Shown here piece after piece: positions 51,448-63,779 of a DNA stretch of 64,000 nucleotides; position 1 is the stretch's first letter, and each line of letters starts with the position of its first letter. The position numbers were made by a program, and so were the translations under genes. The stretch covers positions 124,001-188,000 of the forward strand of contig BDGG01000013.1 in assembly GCA_001949185.1 (NCBI GenBank). Reading direction: 5' to 3'. This stretch comes from Ramazzottius varieornatus. Taxonomy: Eukaryota > Tardigrada > Eutardigrada > Parachela > Ramazzottiidae. The notes beneath the pieces are model-generated. The model had not been told where the DNA came from. It ran no database searches and saw only the letters and a list, made by a program, of their open reading frames with translations.

Positions 51448-53349
51448 GTCGAATTTGCTGCTGTTTTTTGCGCAAAAGTTTGAGGCTACACAAGCCACAC
51501 AAAGTTGTCCAGCTAAACATAGAAATACGGCCCTCCATAGTTTTTGGATCCAAAATCAACGCCAGGATGGCGCGAAGGTCGCTGCGAGTTGCTCCTTGAC
51601 GAAACCTTCGACTGGCTTGATTTTTTCTTCACCTGGTAGCCCAATGCTTGTTGCATTTTTGGACAGCAAAGCGTCAAGGTTTTGCGATGGACTGACCGTG
51701 CTACGCTGCTCCAAAAAAGGGTTTTTTCGATGGTGGCGAACTTTATCATACCGGTTGATTCGTTGATTCTCTTTTCGGAAAGTCGCGTGATCGCGTTGAA
51801 CAAACACTGAGCATTAAGGATCGCTTTGAAGGTTAGACATCAGAATGTCCAGTCTAGAGTTATGAATTTTTGAGCGAAGGATTAGGAGGGTCGGTTTTTT
51901 CTTGTAGGCAGTGTATGAAGCTGATTTGCAACGACTGAAGGCGGATCAGCTGATTTATCCGTGTAAAATTAGTTAACATCCGGTTTTCTCGTGATCATAA
52001 ATGCCAATGCCTTACTTTCGACACGTACTAAACCCGGTACCTTACCCAGCGCAATCCAGAATGTTCGTGGAGGTAGTAACACGGCCCATGCGGAGAAAAG
52101 GACCGAACAGGCGAACTGTTCTGCCGTTCCGTTCAACTGTTCTGCCGTTCCGTTCAACTGTTCTGCCGGGCGGCAGAAATTTATTGATTCAGCCGCCAGA
52201 TCATGAACTAAATTGCTGGACTACAGTCGGAATCGTTTAGAGCACTCAGTGTCACTTTGGTGAAAAAATTGCTGAACAATTGCTTTTCGTTCTGCTTCGG
52301 AATGTCCAGTTATCAAAGGACAGAAAAATCCCCGCTTCACCAAACGGTGTTTCTTTGAAATCCCTTTCGGCAACAGTCGCTGAACTGTCGTTGAGAAGAG
52401 CTCACTGACGTGACATTTTCAGAGAAGATTTTTCGGACTCAGCTTTCTCAGACGAAGCCATTTTTGTCAAACGGTTTCGATGTTGAAAGTTAGCTAAGAG
52501 GCCATAACATCAGATTCACTCAAGCACTACCAAAAATATGGCGGGCATAAAAACGTGGCTTACCATGAAGGAAACTTTACTTCGCCGTACAACAATTACT
52601 TCGATGGGTTTGTGCGCCTTCGACCGAAGAATTCCACAGCGTTTCTGATGCTGTAGGTTCGTTCAGCCATTGATGACCGTATACTAAATACACTGGTGAC
52701 TGGTCTACCTCTGACAACAAGGCGTGGGTTTTTGTCAGCAACAGGCTTCACTTGACGTACCATTTTGACGTTATTTATTTTGACGTACCATTGCTTCCTT
52801 GTAACGTCAAAATAAAGCCAGTTGCATGTCAGTAGTGATGAGGAAACAAAAAGATGAGCTGAAGCAGCGAGCAGGTTTTCTGAGAGAAAAACTACCGGAG
52901 GGACAACTTGATTGCGACAGACTGTATAACACGGTCGTGAAAATACAGTCAAATAGATCTATGAATCTCGTTACATGAATGTTCTTAATTCCGTAAAAGA
53001 ACGAGATGATGAGCAAGATTCGTTCTCGCAGCCAACTTCCGCCTCTCAGTAGAAGATTCTTACCTCAGGGCACCCTACCCCATCCCGTAGTGTTTCGCTG
53101 CACAAACAGTAGGATGCACTTAGACAACGCAGTACATGTACACGGACGTTCGGTACTGAGCGTCTCCCATTAATTCACGATTTCACACGGCTTCTCCAAT
53201 ATGAACTTAAGGCTGCACAACCCCATACCCGGTACTGTTTTTGATCATTTCGAACACTGAAGTACGAAAAAAAGTTTCGCCCTCCAAGGATTCCGGCTTT
53301 GGACGGTGGATCCTTCCACCCGTCCAAGGTCTTCTAACAGCGCCAGCCT
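51448..53349. other. Intergenic, no gene supported
   Basis: Includes a 21-bp tandem repeat (about 52126-52170, TGTTCTGCCGTTCCGTTCAA-type units, 2.3 copies). No gene with family or splice support. Confidence 0.45.
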
Positions 53350-54414
53350 ATGTCCGGGAATGTCCCACAACATAACATGGCAAACAATACAACAGTTTCT
53401 GCCTACTCGGAACGAGAAGCCGATTCATCATCTTGGACTGCAATGCCCATCTGTTATTTGGTCATCATGATAATCGCCACCATTTCTAACGGAGTAGTTT
53501 TGTACGTTTTCGCCCGGCATCCTCACCTAAGGACAGCTTTCAACGTCTACATAATCAATTTGTCCATGGCTAACCTGATCGAAACATTCATGATGATGCC
53601 GCTGAACATAGCTACCTACCTACGGTCACACTGGTGGCTAGGTTCCACAGCCTGCTCTGTGTTCATTTATGGTCTGTCTCTCCAAGCTGTCGCGATCAAC
53701 TCCCACCTTCTCATCACCATAAACCGCATGTGGGCAGTGTCCGCTCCTGTTTCGTACCGAACCTACCACAGGAAAAAGGTGTCGATCTGTCTTTGCATTT
53801 TCATTTGGCTGTACGTTCACGTCGTCCATACCCCGGGATACGTCATCGACGCTGTTTACTACCGTCCTCCAGTTGAAATCGGCTGTTTTGTCAACGGAAT
53901 GATGCAGTATGGGTGGTTTCATGCCATGCAGTTCTGTCTATTCAAAATTCCAGTCCTGGCTATAATATGCTGCTACCCTTATGTAGCCTACAAGTCTCTC
54001 AAAGCTCGGACTTTCAGGTCCGTACACCCCACTACGGTCAGCGCAATGACCGGTTCCGACACGAGAGCTGTCAAGGGTCCGACAAGTGGGCATCATGACG
54101 GCATGGGACTGACAGCCGACGTTGCGCAAGACATGCTGGTCGTGCTGCACAATCGACGTGCAGAAAGCTCACGACGACGAGGAGCATTTCTGCTGCTGAG
54201 TGTCATGACACTTTCAATGTTGGTCTTCTGGACGCCATCCGCAGTGTACTACACTGTCGTCTCATTTGGGCATGTCAACTGGCCGGCTGTTGAGCAAGCG
54301 GCCAACATCATGTGCTTGCTGGAAACCATAGCCGATCCGATATGCTTCACACTGGCTCTGAAAGAGGTGCGAGAAGCGGTCAAGGGCCTTCTGCTACCGT
54401 GGAAATCTTCGTGA
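53350..54414 (+). CDS. Class A (rhodopsin-like) orphan GPCR, single exon
   Basis: 354 residues, seven hydrophobic segments, extracellular N-terminus with an N-glycosylation site (NNTT). TM1 carries ISNGVVLY (Asn1.50), TM2 LSMANLIETFMMMP, Cys after the TM2-TM3 loop (TACSVF) and a Cys in the second extracellular loop (GCFVNG) for the usual disulfide. TM3 ends TINRMWAVSAPVSYR, where DRY is NRM. TM6 has FWTPSAVYY. TM7 has ETIADPICFTLALKEV, a DPxxF form of NPxxY. Asp2.50 is replaced by Asn. Intracellular loop 3 is long and basic. The ligand is unknown; the pattern is typical of divergent invertebrate peptide or orphan receptors. The intronless frame and complete seven-helix plan suggest an intact gene. 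Confidence 0.9.
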   Translation: MSGNVPQHNMANNTTVSAYSEREADSSSWTAMPICYLVIMIIATISNGVVLYVFARHPHLRTAFNVYIINLSMANLIETFMMMPLNIATYLRSHWWLGSTACSVFIYGLSLQAVAINSHLLITINRMWAVSAPVSYRTYHRKKVSICLCIFIWLYVHVVHTPGYVIDAVYYRPPVEIGCFVNGMMQYGWFHAMQFCLFKIPVLAIICCYPYVAYKSLKARTFRSVHPTTVSAMTGSDTRAVKGPTSGHHDGMGLTADVAQDMLVVLHNRRAESSRRRGAFLLLSVMTLSMLVFWTPSAVYYTVVSFGHVNWPAVEQAANIMCLLETIADPICFTLALKEVREAVKGLLLPWKSS

Positions 54415-55574
54415 AGCATAGGGTTTGCGTCCCATGCAGGAGCTTCGCCTCGATCCTGTGTTTGTTGGTGGTATAAGTTGGTGGTATAAAATCGCACAGA
54501 ATTTCCGGCTTAAGCTACCGCAAGAAAAGGTGTAGGTTGTTTCCTCGGTTGCCGACGACATGGTCGGACTAATGGGCGAGCGTCTATCCCAGTTGCAGCT
54601 TTTCTTCGCCTGTTTGACTACTTTGTAGGCTAGCAGCTGACTAGTTTGTGGGCTATTTCATATGTGACGTTGCCTTGCATCTTTCTTGTCTGCTGCGAGA
54701 TTGGTGACCCTCTTGCTGCAGTGCACGTATTGCCACGTTTAGTTTGATAGTTTTCCTCAAACAAATAATCTTGCCGTCGTCCTTGAGCTAGTTTATGTGC
54801 TTCGGCTTTGTGCTGTGAGGGTGTGACATAATGACCGACATGTCTTTGCTTATTGAATCAAAACGGCTGAAAACGGACCCGGGATGAAAGCTGATCATAG
54901 CCACCATACCGGAATTGAACTGCTGTAAGCTCTTCAGTATGAACCCTCAACAACGGACTTTTTCCTTTGAGCAACCTGGGAAATGATCCTCCGTCCGCAA
55001 GCACCATGTTTCCTCATTTCCGCTTCTAAAAGTAACCTGCCATCCAATTGTCCTCGTTGATTTAAACAAAATGAGGTTCCTGCTTTCAGATTTGATCGTG
55101 TCATGCTGTAATTACTGTACTACCTCTGAGGTTTCGCGCAGTCACGTGACAAATCAGTGAATTACACCCGGGGCCTCATATCACTGATGTTTGATTGTAA
55201 CACATTGCTGGGCTTGATTGGCCAGGAACTTTTAATTGTTGACAGTGAAGTTTTTTATCCCCGCCACGCAATATTTACTGGCCTGTCACGTGACTGCGCG
55301 AAAACTTAGAGGTAATACAGTACTGGTAGCAAGGGGTGGTTATGCTGTGTGTCACCGGCACTATTTACAATTTTTGTTGCCCATATTAACAATGCACAGT
55401 AGAGCAACCGCATTTCTCCATGGACGAATTTCGATAAAAGGTACAATGCAGAAGCCCAGAAGGGTACAGGACTGATGGAATGGGGGTAATCGTCACGTTT
55501 GAATAACTATGGCACAGACCGTCCTGAGGTGCGAATCACAACATTGTGAACGTCAGTGCCAATGCCCGCAACTA
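54415..55574. other. Intergenic, no gene supported
   Basis: GPCR 3' flank. No coding region or repeat recognised. Confidence 0.4.
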
Positions 55575-56677
55575 CAGGGTGATCACGCCAAGTGACTACC
55601 ACCTGAAACTTTGGCATAGAAGAAATTCAGATTGTTCGTTTTCGTCTCCTTTCTTCAGACAACTTGTACAACTTTTTACGATCCTTTCGTTGAGAGATAG
55701 CTGGTTCGCATGCATCGAGCCTTACGTTGGAAAAGCTGGTTAAAATGACTTCCGGTGGGGAAGACTTTTCAGCATGAACAAAACGGGGTCTTTGGACCTC
55801 CGTGTGTAAGTAATCAACCTCATTTTGCCTTTGACGGACTTACAACAGTTCAGGTTGTTTTCGAAAGTTGAGAAAGGTCGTAGGAGTGCGAAACAAGCCT
55901 TACAAAAGAATTAAAACCGCCGATTAAGCTGGTTTGCCGGGAAACCACTCCTCGTTACAGAAATCGTAACTTAGGCTCCAAACCAAGTAATTAGACTTAC
56001 TATAACTGACCATGTAGCACAGTCCTTGTATCAACTACTGTTACTACTGACACCGCGAGCTTCCTTCAGAGAGTTGGATAAAAACATTTCAACATTTCTT
56101 CAGAAGCTGAAAAAGTTGTTGGTTCACGCAAACTCGGTTTTTTCGGAAAGTTTTCCTTCGATTGAGCTCCGCTCGATGTACTCAGAAAAGTTCTCGTCTC
56201 GTATAGCCCATGAAGTCAGCTACCGTTTCATGTTTCTGTTAGTCGATAAAAGATTGAAACCATTTCGAGAAACTTTGTTTTCTGTCGTCCGCCCTACATT
56301 TCGCCAGGATTTTATTGAATTTGTTGTATCATTCAATCAGCGCGCGGTACGATGACACAGCATAGTTTTTTCGCTAGCTAAACTACAGTTGAATAACTTC
56401 CAACGGGCAGTTTGAATGCCAAGGCGTTAAAGAGTGAAATACGATTTTTTTGCGGAGTAAGGAGCGATAAGTTCGCTTCGGAGCAGCTTCCTGCATGCAC
56501 CTTCTCCAGTCTCCGGTCGAGCTTAGACTTCCCAGAACATTCTTACAGTGCAAGTTATTTTCGGAAGGTAGCAAAAGGAGTGCTTAATCAAAGAGAAATA
56601 GTAGTGAGGATGAACACACACTCATTTGAGAGAGCCGTGAGGATACAAGGTGATAGTCACTTGGCGTGATCACCCTG
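55575..56677. mobile_element. 1.1-kb inverted-repeat DNA transposon, copy 1
   Basis: Starts CAGGGTGATCACGCCAAGTG and then ACTACCACCT; ends in the inverted form GTGATAGTCACTTGGCGTGA then TCACCCTG. It is flanked on both sides by TA, consistent with a TA target-site duplication. No open frame of transposase size is present. It shares internal blocks (for example GGAAACCACTCCTCGT, CATTTCGAGAAAC) with copy 2. Confidence 0.85.
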
Positions 56678-57444
56678 TATCCCTTCTCCATTTCTGCGCC
56701 ATGGGTGACGCATCATGTGTAAAACTCGAATGTGCAGTACAACTGATTAATGTGGGAGCCCCGAATAATGAAAGCACGCTTCGAAAAACCACTCGAAAGA
56801 CTAAAGTGTATGCTATGAGATCTTCCCTGGCTGCTTATACAGGAAGCCTTTACAGAAATTTGTAGATACAGACAAAGGCGGAAGTAGAGCAGAGCATCTC
56901 TGACATTTGGCTTATCGCATAGCCTTATTCTGATGCAAATGCAGCTCCATCGAACGATCAGGCAATCAGCTTCAAGCGGTGCAAGGACCCTCAACATCGT
57001 AATTACCATTCGAGCATTATAATGCTCGAACCGTACCGTGGAAAATGATCACTTTTTTCTGTGCGTTACCCTATTGCCTCTAGTGATCTCCACTTGGTAA
57101 CAAAATCAGCACGATACTGACTGAACCAGCTGCCAGTCAGTTTACGCATTATGTTTACAGTTCAGGTGGGCCGCGTCCGCCACTCGATACGTGGCTGGTC
57201 GATATAATTTGCACACCGGGTCCGCACTCCGGAGTTGTCCCTCGTCTTTTGCGCCAGTTCTGGTGTCTGACAATACAGTGCGGCGCAGCAAACTTTGTAC
57301 AACTGCTTTTCACGTTTCGCAAAAAATTCGAATCAAGCTTCGCTTATTGCAAACCCAGACATGTGACTTCTCATTCCGGTGCAAGCCTGCAAGGCCATTC
57401 ATAAGCAGACTGGCAGTGACACCAGACCATCACGCAGTAAACTA

Positions 57445-58544
57445 CAGGGTGATCACGCCAAGTGACTACCACCTGGTACTTTGGCGCAGAAAAACTTCAG
57501 ACTATCTGGTTTTCTTTCGTCCCTCCACATAATTCGTGCAGCTTTTCACGCTGCTTTCGCTAAAACATAGCTCGTTTGCAAGAATTGAGACCCTGGTTGG
57601 AAAAGTGATTGGAATGACATCCGGTGAGGAAGATGTTTGGCAGGAGTAAACCGGGCACTCTAGAACTCCACGCGCGAGTATACCTCCCCAATCTGATTTT
57701 AACGGAGGTCTAACTATCCCGGTTCTTATCAAAAATAAAAAAGATCGCAAGAAAGTCAAGCTAACCTGATAAACGAACAAAGATCGTCGAATTTGATCAT
57801 TTTGCGGGGAAACCACTCCTCGTGGAAAAAATTAAGACTTATGTTTTAACCTAACAGTCTGCACTTACAACCGCTTGCCGTGTAGCTCTGTTCTTGGACT
57901 AATTCTTTTGGGTATCCGAATTGCAAGGCCTTGTCAGTCAACTGGATGAGAATATTTTGAAATTCTTTCAAAATCTTGAAACGTCGCCGATTCTTGAACC
58001 CACTTTTCGCGAAAAATCTTCTCCCACTCACGTTTTCCCCAATATGTCCAAAAGTGTTTCGGATTCAGAGAGATAAATGATTTGGCTTTCCGTTTATGCT
58101 TTTACTTACCGGACAAACCACAGGCCATTTCGAGAAACCTTGTTTTCAGGCGCGCACCCTGTATTTTTGCTCAGTTTCGCCACAGCAGTTGTATCAATGA
58201 ATCAACAAGTGGTGCAGAAGAGCATTATATTTTTCTCGGTAGCCAGACTACTGTTGAACAATTTGTGATCGGCACTTTTGGCTCAAAAGTGCAGAAGAGA
58301 GAAGATCAATTTTTTTTCCGATGAGGGAAACAGGGAAAAGTTCGCTCCGGAGCAGGTACGAGGTTCTACCCTCTCTGGTCTCAGGACGAATTTCGACTTC
58401 GTACAGAGATTCTTTCTGGCCAGGTTTTTTAGGAGGCGGCAACAAGGATATTAAGTTAAGGAAAAATAGTTCTGAGGATCAACACACGCAGTCGAGAGCG
58501 CCGTAAATATCATGAGGTGGTAGTCACTTGGAGTGATCACCCTG
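57445..58544. mobile_element. 1.1-kb inverted-repeat DNA transposon, copy 2
   Basis: Same termini as copy 1 (left CAGGGTGATCACGCCAAGTG; right GTGGTAGTCACTTGGAGTGA then TCACCCTG), same orientation and almost the same length (1100 against 1103 bases). TA precedes the left end but the right end is followed by TC. The internal sequence is diverged but collinear. Non-coding. Confidence 0.85.
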
Positions 58545-58648
58545 TCCATATGTACGATGAGCAGTGAAATGTGTTATCTTTACTGCGTCGGTGCGCTCGC
58601 TCGGCCGTCCCAGTGGTCAAGACCGCAGCTACAGTACTGTACACGCAA

Positions 58649-58832
58649 GACGAGAAATTATGGTGCAGTAAAAATTATGGGACAGGCGGGAAAGGACGGT
58701 GAAATGGAAATTCGACCGTAGAAAAGTGTCGAAAAATGTATTACTGTGAATCGGTCGCGTACGTACGTGCTCCAGTACCGCCGTAGCGAAAAGGCCTGTC
58801 TCACAATTTTCACTGTACCATAATTTCTCGTC
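58649..58832. mobile_element. MITE family B, short copy with 39-bp inverted ends
   Basis: Left 58649-58687 (GACGAGAAATTATGGTGCAG then TAAAAATTATGGGACAGGC) is nearly the reverse complement of right 58794-58832 (GCCTGTCTCACAATTTTCAC then TGTACCATAATTTCTCGTC). Element length is 184 bases. Confidence 0.8.
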
Positions 58833-60509
58833 CTGCGTCGCAGTTGTTATTGAAGTGCTGACTGCCGTTCGGCAAACTCAACCTGAGGTACGGACGCCGA
58901 GCAGACTTCCAAGGCATGAAAAAATAATTTTTCCAAGATCTTGACAGTCAAGTTCTGAAATCTATCTGGTCTCGAACGATGAACAACAGTCAAGAATTTC
59001 AGATGGAGTGAAAAGAAAAAGTGTCGCTCTCGAACCCGGAGTGTAATCGAAGATCTCGACAGAAATGCTCGTTTTTACATGATTATTCCGAAAACTTCTG
59101 CTGGGTTCAAAAAAATCGCTTCAACACCTGAAAACTTTATCAGACGAGCTGTTAAATGATCGTGCTTCCAGTAAAATTGAGTTTGAATGAGTTATGAATC
59201 TGCAAGATCGGAATGAGAATTTTTCGAAAAGTGCTCAAAACGCCGGAAAAGTTGCTGGGGCTAGAAATAATCAGTTGCTTTGAAAGTGGCTCGCCCAACA
59301 CTCCAAGCTTCCTCCCACAAATGATTAACATTACGGGAGCTACTGAAATGTGGTTTTGATATTCTACGCTTCGAATATCACAGAAAAAAACGTCTCTGCT
59401 AGCAGTAGGTGTCTACGCACAAAATCTTCTCCTCTTTCACGCATTTCAACCCCAAAATTGTGGGTCCAAAACTAACCGGGCCAAACGCATCCCTTGGCAT
59501 TTTTTCCGAAGTGCAAAACATCTTTCTCTAAGGTCAAAATACGGTGGAACTTAGAAAGAAGTTTCGGGAGAAAGATGATTTTTTTCGTGTGAGCATGGGT
59601 TGCGGAGAATCTCCTACCGAATACATTGGGTGGCTTCTGCCTGTGGTTTAATCCGGATTTCGACGAAATTCATGTTTTCTCCCTGCAGATGCTTCCCGGC
59701 TAGAAGGAAACTCAGGGAATGCTCTAGCATGGAAAATTACTTTGGGACTGAAAGGTGCATTCCCGGGAGAGCAGGATTCTTTTCTCAAAGCTGCACAGAG
59801 TTGACTGCGCCAGTGTGAGTTTCTGTTGAGTATGCACATTTACCGTCGTATCGACTAACTTGAGGAATTCGGTTACGGAAGAACAACGAATGCAAGCGCA
59901 AATGAAACGAGGAACCTCAGTGGACTGTTGCGGAAGCACTGACAACCTTTTCAAGCACAACACAGGTTAATCCAAACTGCCTGAATCGCATCAGCACCGT
60001 CTCAGATTTCTGTTCTGCGCAACACCATTAGCCTTTCAATATTATAGCAATTACAATAACTCCAAGCAGAACAGACAGGACTATCCTTTGTTCATAGACT
60101 GGTACTCCAGCTCAATATCCCAAGGTAAGATGTTTTTCTCGGTAATGAACACGTAACGAAGAGGTGAATGTTGAAGACCTCATGTCTGGTCGACAGTAGT
60201 TGACAGTAGTCGGAAGAAGACGACGACAAACCTATGGTCTTTTGGTCTAGCACTCGACAGGTGCCATGTGTCAAAATTATTCGCAGAACAGGCCAAAACG
60301 TTGCTGTCAAGTTCATTATCAATTCCTCCTCCCAGAAGATTACTAATCAACACTTCAACAAAGAAAACAAGAAAATTCTGCTGTACGGATTCATTGCGAG
60401 ACAGGAATGCAGCTTGATGAAAAACACTCGAAGCAGATTCCAGCGAAGGTCATAGTCCATTCCTCATGCTTCAAAACTTCCAAAACACAGAATTCACCCA
60501 GGGCATGTT
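58833..60509. other. Intergenic, no gene supported
   Basis: No supported coding frame. The NHLRC2 3' untranslated region begins just left of 60510. Confidence 0.4.
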
Positions 60510-63500
60510 TTACGTGGACCCAATAACATAGCTAAGGTCTACAGAATGGCTCTTCTCTTTCTTGGTGTTGGTCATATTCGTAATGAGTCTGCACGGTACC
60601 ACAAAGCGCATTTGCTTGGGTAGACACATCTTACCTTTCTTGTCACAAAAGACCAGTGTCATGTCGAAGAAGAGCGTAAAGGACGTCACTTCGAGCGTAG
60701 GGAAGGAACTCCGTGTGCGCACACTGACGAAGGACGGCTGGCGTGGCGAAGGCAACGTCCCCACCGTCTGACTCAATTCTTGTTCTTGAGCTTCGTCCCA
60801 CAACTCCAAATGTTCCATCAAAGAGCTGTCTATTCCCAAAAAAAAACGTCAAACCCGACCAGTACGGGTTTGTGTTACAGTATCCACGTACACGCGCGAA
60901 GGGAAAGTTTGGAATAGTAAAAAGTGTGGAACAGGCGCTTCCGCAACAGCGGAACGGGTGCAATTCACACCAGTGCACTGTCTGACAATTTTCTAGGGTT
61001 GAATTCTCAGTTTGCCGTCTTTTTCCGCCTGTTTCAAACTTTCCCTTCGTGTGTGCACTCTAACAATACTGTCATCCACACACACAGGGAAATTGAGATG
61101 GAAAAAAATATATGACACTGATCGTTTCGCATCTATGGAACCGAAGACTAGTTTTAGAACATCAAACGAGCTGATCATCAGCTCGTTAGCTTCAACAAGG
61201 GGGACTCGATGACCAACGCGCACCTCTGCACACCCAAAGGTAACGATTGATCAGTGCCACAGTGGTCGCCCTTTGCTGACCACTTACCCCTGTGGCAAGG
61301 GTAAAAATCACTTGGGAAGGGTCCACGCAAAATAATCTTTCATAAACAAACGTGTCAAGCCATATGGTTGTTGAACCCTCGGTTCATTTACACACCAAAT
61401 GGCTTTCGGCAAATGGTATTTGGCCGCGACAGCTTGTCAAGTATAAGGCTGCTTAGACGGCATCTTCCTTAGCCGGATGCTATCCGTTTTTCGCCACAAC
61501 CTCCATCTTCCTAACTGTAAGCGACTACGCTTCTCGTTTTGAGTTACTGCGAAGTATGATTTGGTTTGAGCTGTCATACAGAGCTTCGAAACCAGCGTTC
61601 CAAGCAGAGACCGTGCAGTACTCAACACGGTTCGAAGTCCAGTGATAAGGGCTATCCGCCCTTTACAAAAAAATTCATAACTCGGTCATCTTCCATCTGA
61701 TCAGCCGGGACTTCAAAACCAAAGAAGCGTCAATGAGTAATACAGAAGGCTGCGCTCCGTTGCAAACCGCCCGGAAGGAAAACAATTTAATCCACAACGA
61801 TTTCGTCCCTTGCCCAAAACGATCAGTCCGAAATATGGTGCTTGTTGTCATGCAAGGTCTCTTGAAATTTTTCTACGGTATTATCTACGACATTTCTTGT
61901 CTGCACCGATATGTGCGCGAGTGATGAGTGCGCTTACCTGAGATGGAGAGTTGCCACTGCTGTCTGGAAGACGTCGCATCCAGCTCCATCCCCCAAATAT
62001 CCAGGTTGAAGGTGACCATATCACCGGGAAGAAAGTGGACGGGGGACATGTTAATCAGCAGGGCCGTACCGAATGGTCCATTGGGTGACTTCTTGGGCAG
62101 CACTGGGGAGATGGAAGTCTTCGGTGAGAGACCTGGTCGGTATATCATTGGAATCTATAAAGATACACAGCATTATAATTATGGATGAGTTTAATGGAAT
62201 AAACAGACGGAAACGTGAGGAGGTACTTTGACAATGAGGTTGGTACTGAGATCCATGGCTTTTATACAGTGGTTGTTCGTGTCGGCGATGAAGAGGACAT
62301 TGCGGTCTTCCAGCTCGACCAAGGCTATACCGTTGGGTTCGTCAAAGTGTCTGTCGGTGGATGACAGTGTCGCACCATCGACAGCGACCTCTGCGTCTTT
62401 CGGTCGTCCAGCACCGGCGATGGTCTGACACTGCCGAGTGGCTACGTCGACGGCTTTGATCTGAAAGTTCGGAGAAAAGACCTTGTCCACCCAGGTTCAC
62501 AAGACCCGACATTGAACATTGAACGGGGTCGACATTGAAAGGGAGAGTAAAAATAATTTACGGTGATGTACCTTGTGGTTGTAAGAGTCGGCTACGAATA
62601 ATTTCTGCAGTTTCGGCGAGTAAACGCAGTGCAGAGGATGTTGAAGCCTGACATCGCCACCCACGGCATCCACATCGCCAAAGGCAAACAGATCCTGAGA
62701 AGATTCAAAGTTGGAAAACCGACATACACAGACAATCGCACAACACTGTAGGAAATTCCGCTACACCACATCAGCCACACAAATATAGAGCTGGCAAGAA
62801 GATTATAGAATTCATTCACCAAATTTGACGGTTTAATGTCCGCACAATTTCTACCATTTTCAAATCTATTCCTGAGCAAAATTTCAATATTCGGTCGCCT
62901 TTAACAAATGGTGGTTGAAACATTCAAAACTGGGTTTGCGGTTGATATGTTATAATAGTCATACGTACTGTAGGGTCCCGTGAGCCTCCAACGAGGTTCT
63001 TGACACCTCCTCCCGTCAGCGACACCACTCTGACCGTTGAGCTCTCGGCATCAGCCACGAAGAGGTTCATGCCTCCTTTGTCCCAGCACAAACCGGAAGG
63101 TTGAGCGAAGCCGGCTTTGAAACCGTACATATTGTTGCGGTGTTCTTCTTGTCCGCTACCGTACAGCGACAAACACAGCCCTTTCGGAAACGCCCTGCCA
63201 CATACATGAAACGATCAAGCTTAGCACACAAACCACGAGCTTCGTAAACAGATTCGACAAGGCGGGCTTTCCAAGTGGCGCACGATCGCAGTCAATAATA
63301 CGGAAACATGCGCCACTTGAGAAAGCAATCTTCAAGAGATTGTCATTTCAAGTGGCGCATATTCACAGTTAGCAACACTGGCGACTTGCGCCATCTGGAG
63401 AAGCTCGACAGGATTCCCTTTTTCCCCAGTGGCGCACGATCACAGACAACAACACCGAACACGTGGGTCGCTGGTAAAGACAATCTTGTCGAGGTTGTAT

Positions 63501-63779
63501 GTCGAGCTCGAATTTATCCGAAAGCCATTCATGGACCTACTCTTGCCGTTTGTACCACTGGACGCCATCCCGAAGAGCCAGCAGCCATATTTGATGGCAG
63601 CCAGACATGGCGATCAGCAAGCAGTCGGGGTCATAGGGTGGCGCTGCTTGCGAGCTGACCAGGCAGACGTCCCACGGAGTGTTGAGGCTCTGGTGGATAC
63701 CGATGGCACCTCCTTCCTCATCATTCCCCATCTGACCGTTGCCGGCCAAGGTTGTCACGGTTTTAGCCAGTAGATCGAT
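60510..63779 (-). CDS. NHLRC2: NHL repeat-containing protein 2 (NHLRC2), 5' part outside window
   Basis: Cytosolic protein with thioredoxin-like and NHL beta-propeller domains. Six exons are visible: 63779-63547, 63194-62969, 62694-62572, 62460-62227, 62154-61938 and 60829-60510 (about 450 residues, of roughly 720 in human). Landmarks: [114 protein letters not shown], and the C-terminal beta domain ending [10 protein letters not shown]. Exon joins are in phase. The first intron seen uses a GC donor (AAACG|GCAAGA). The thioredoxin domain and start lie to the right of the window. The last intron (1.1 kb) contains a MITE (60892-61052) and the first holds GGCGCAC repeats. Confidence 0.92.
60892..61052. 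mobile_element. MITE-like element, family A copy 2 (in NHLRC2 intron)
   Basis: Starts ACGCGCGAAGGGAAAGTTTG and ends GTTTCAAACTTTCCCTTCG. It aligns along its whole length with 48286-48460, and its two ends are inverted copies of each other. Confidence 0.78.
63255..63480. repeat. GGCGCAC hairpin repeat array in NHLRC2 intron
   Basis: Alternating AAGTGGCGCAC (63272, 63350), CAGTGGCGCACGATC (63427) and ATGCGCCACTTGAG (63308) cores, with spacers containing AACA, ACAATCTTGTCGAG and TTCACAG words. It is the best-ordered copy in the window and shows a unit of about 75-80 bases. Confidence 0.7.

Noticed and set aside
60643-60829. Alternative last NHLRC2 exon frame ending at 60643.
   Set aside because: The frame ending at 60510 carries the family C-terminal domain ([19 protein letters not shown]). 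An in-phase AATAG acceptor at 60830-60831 supports it.
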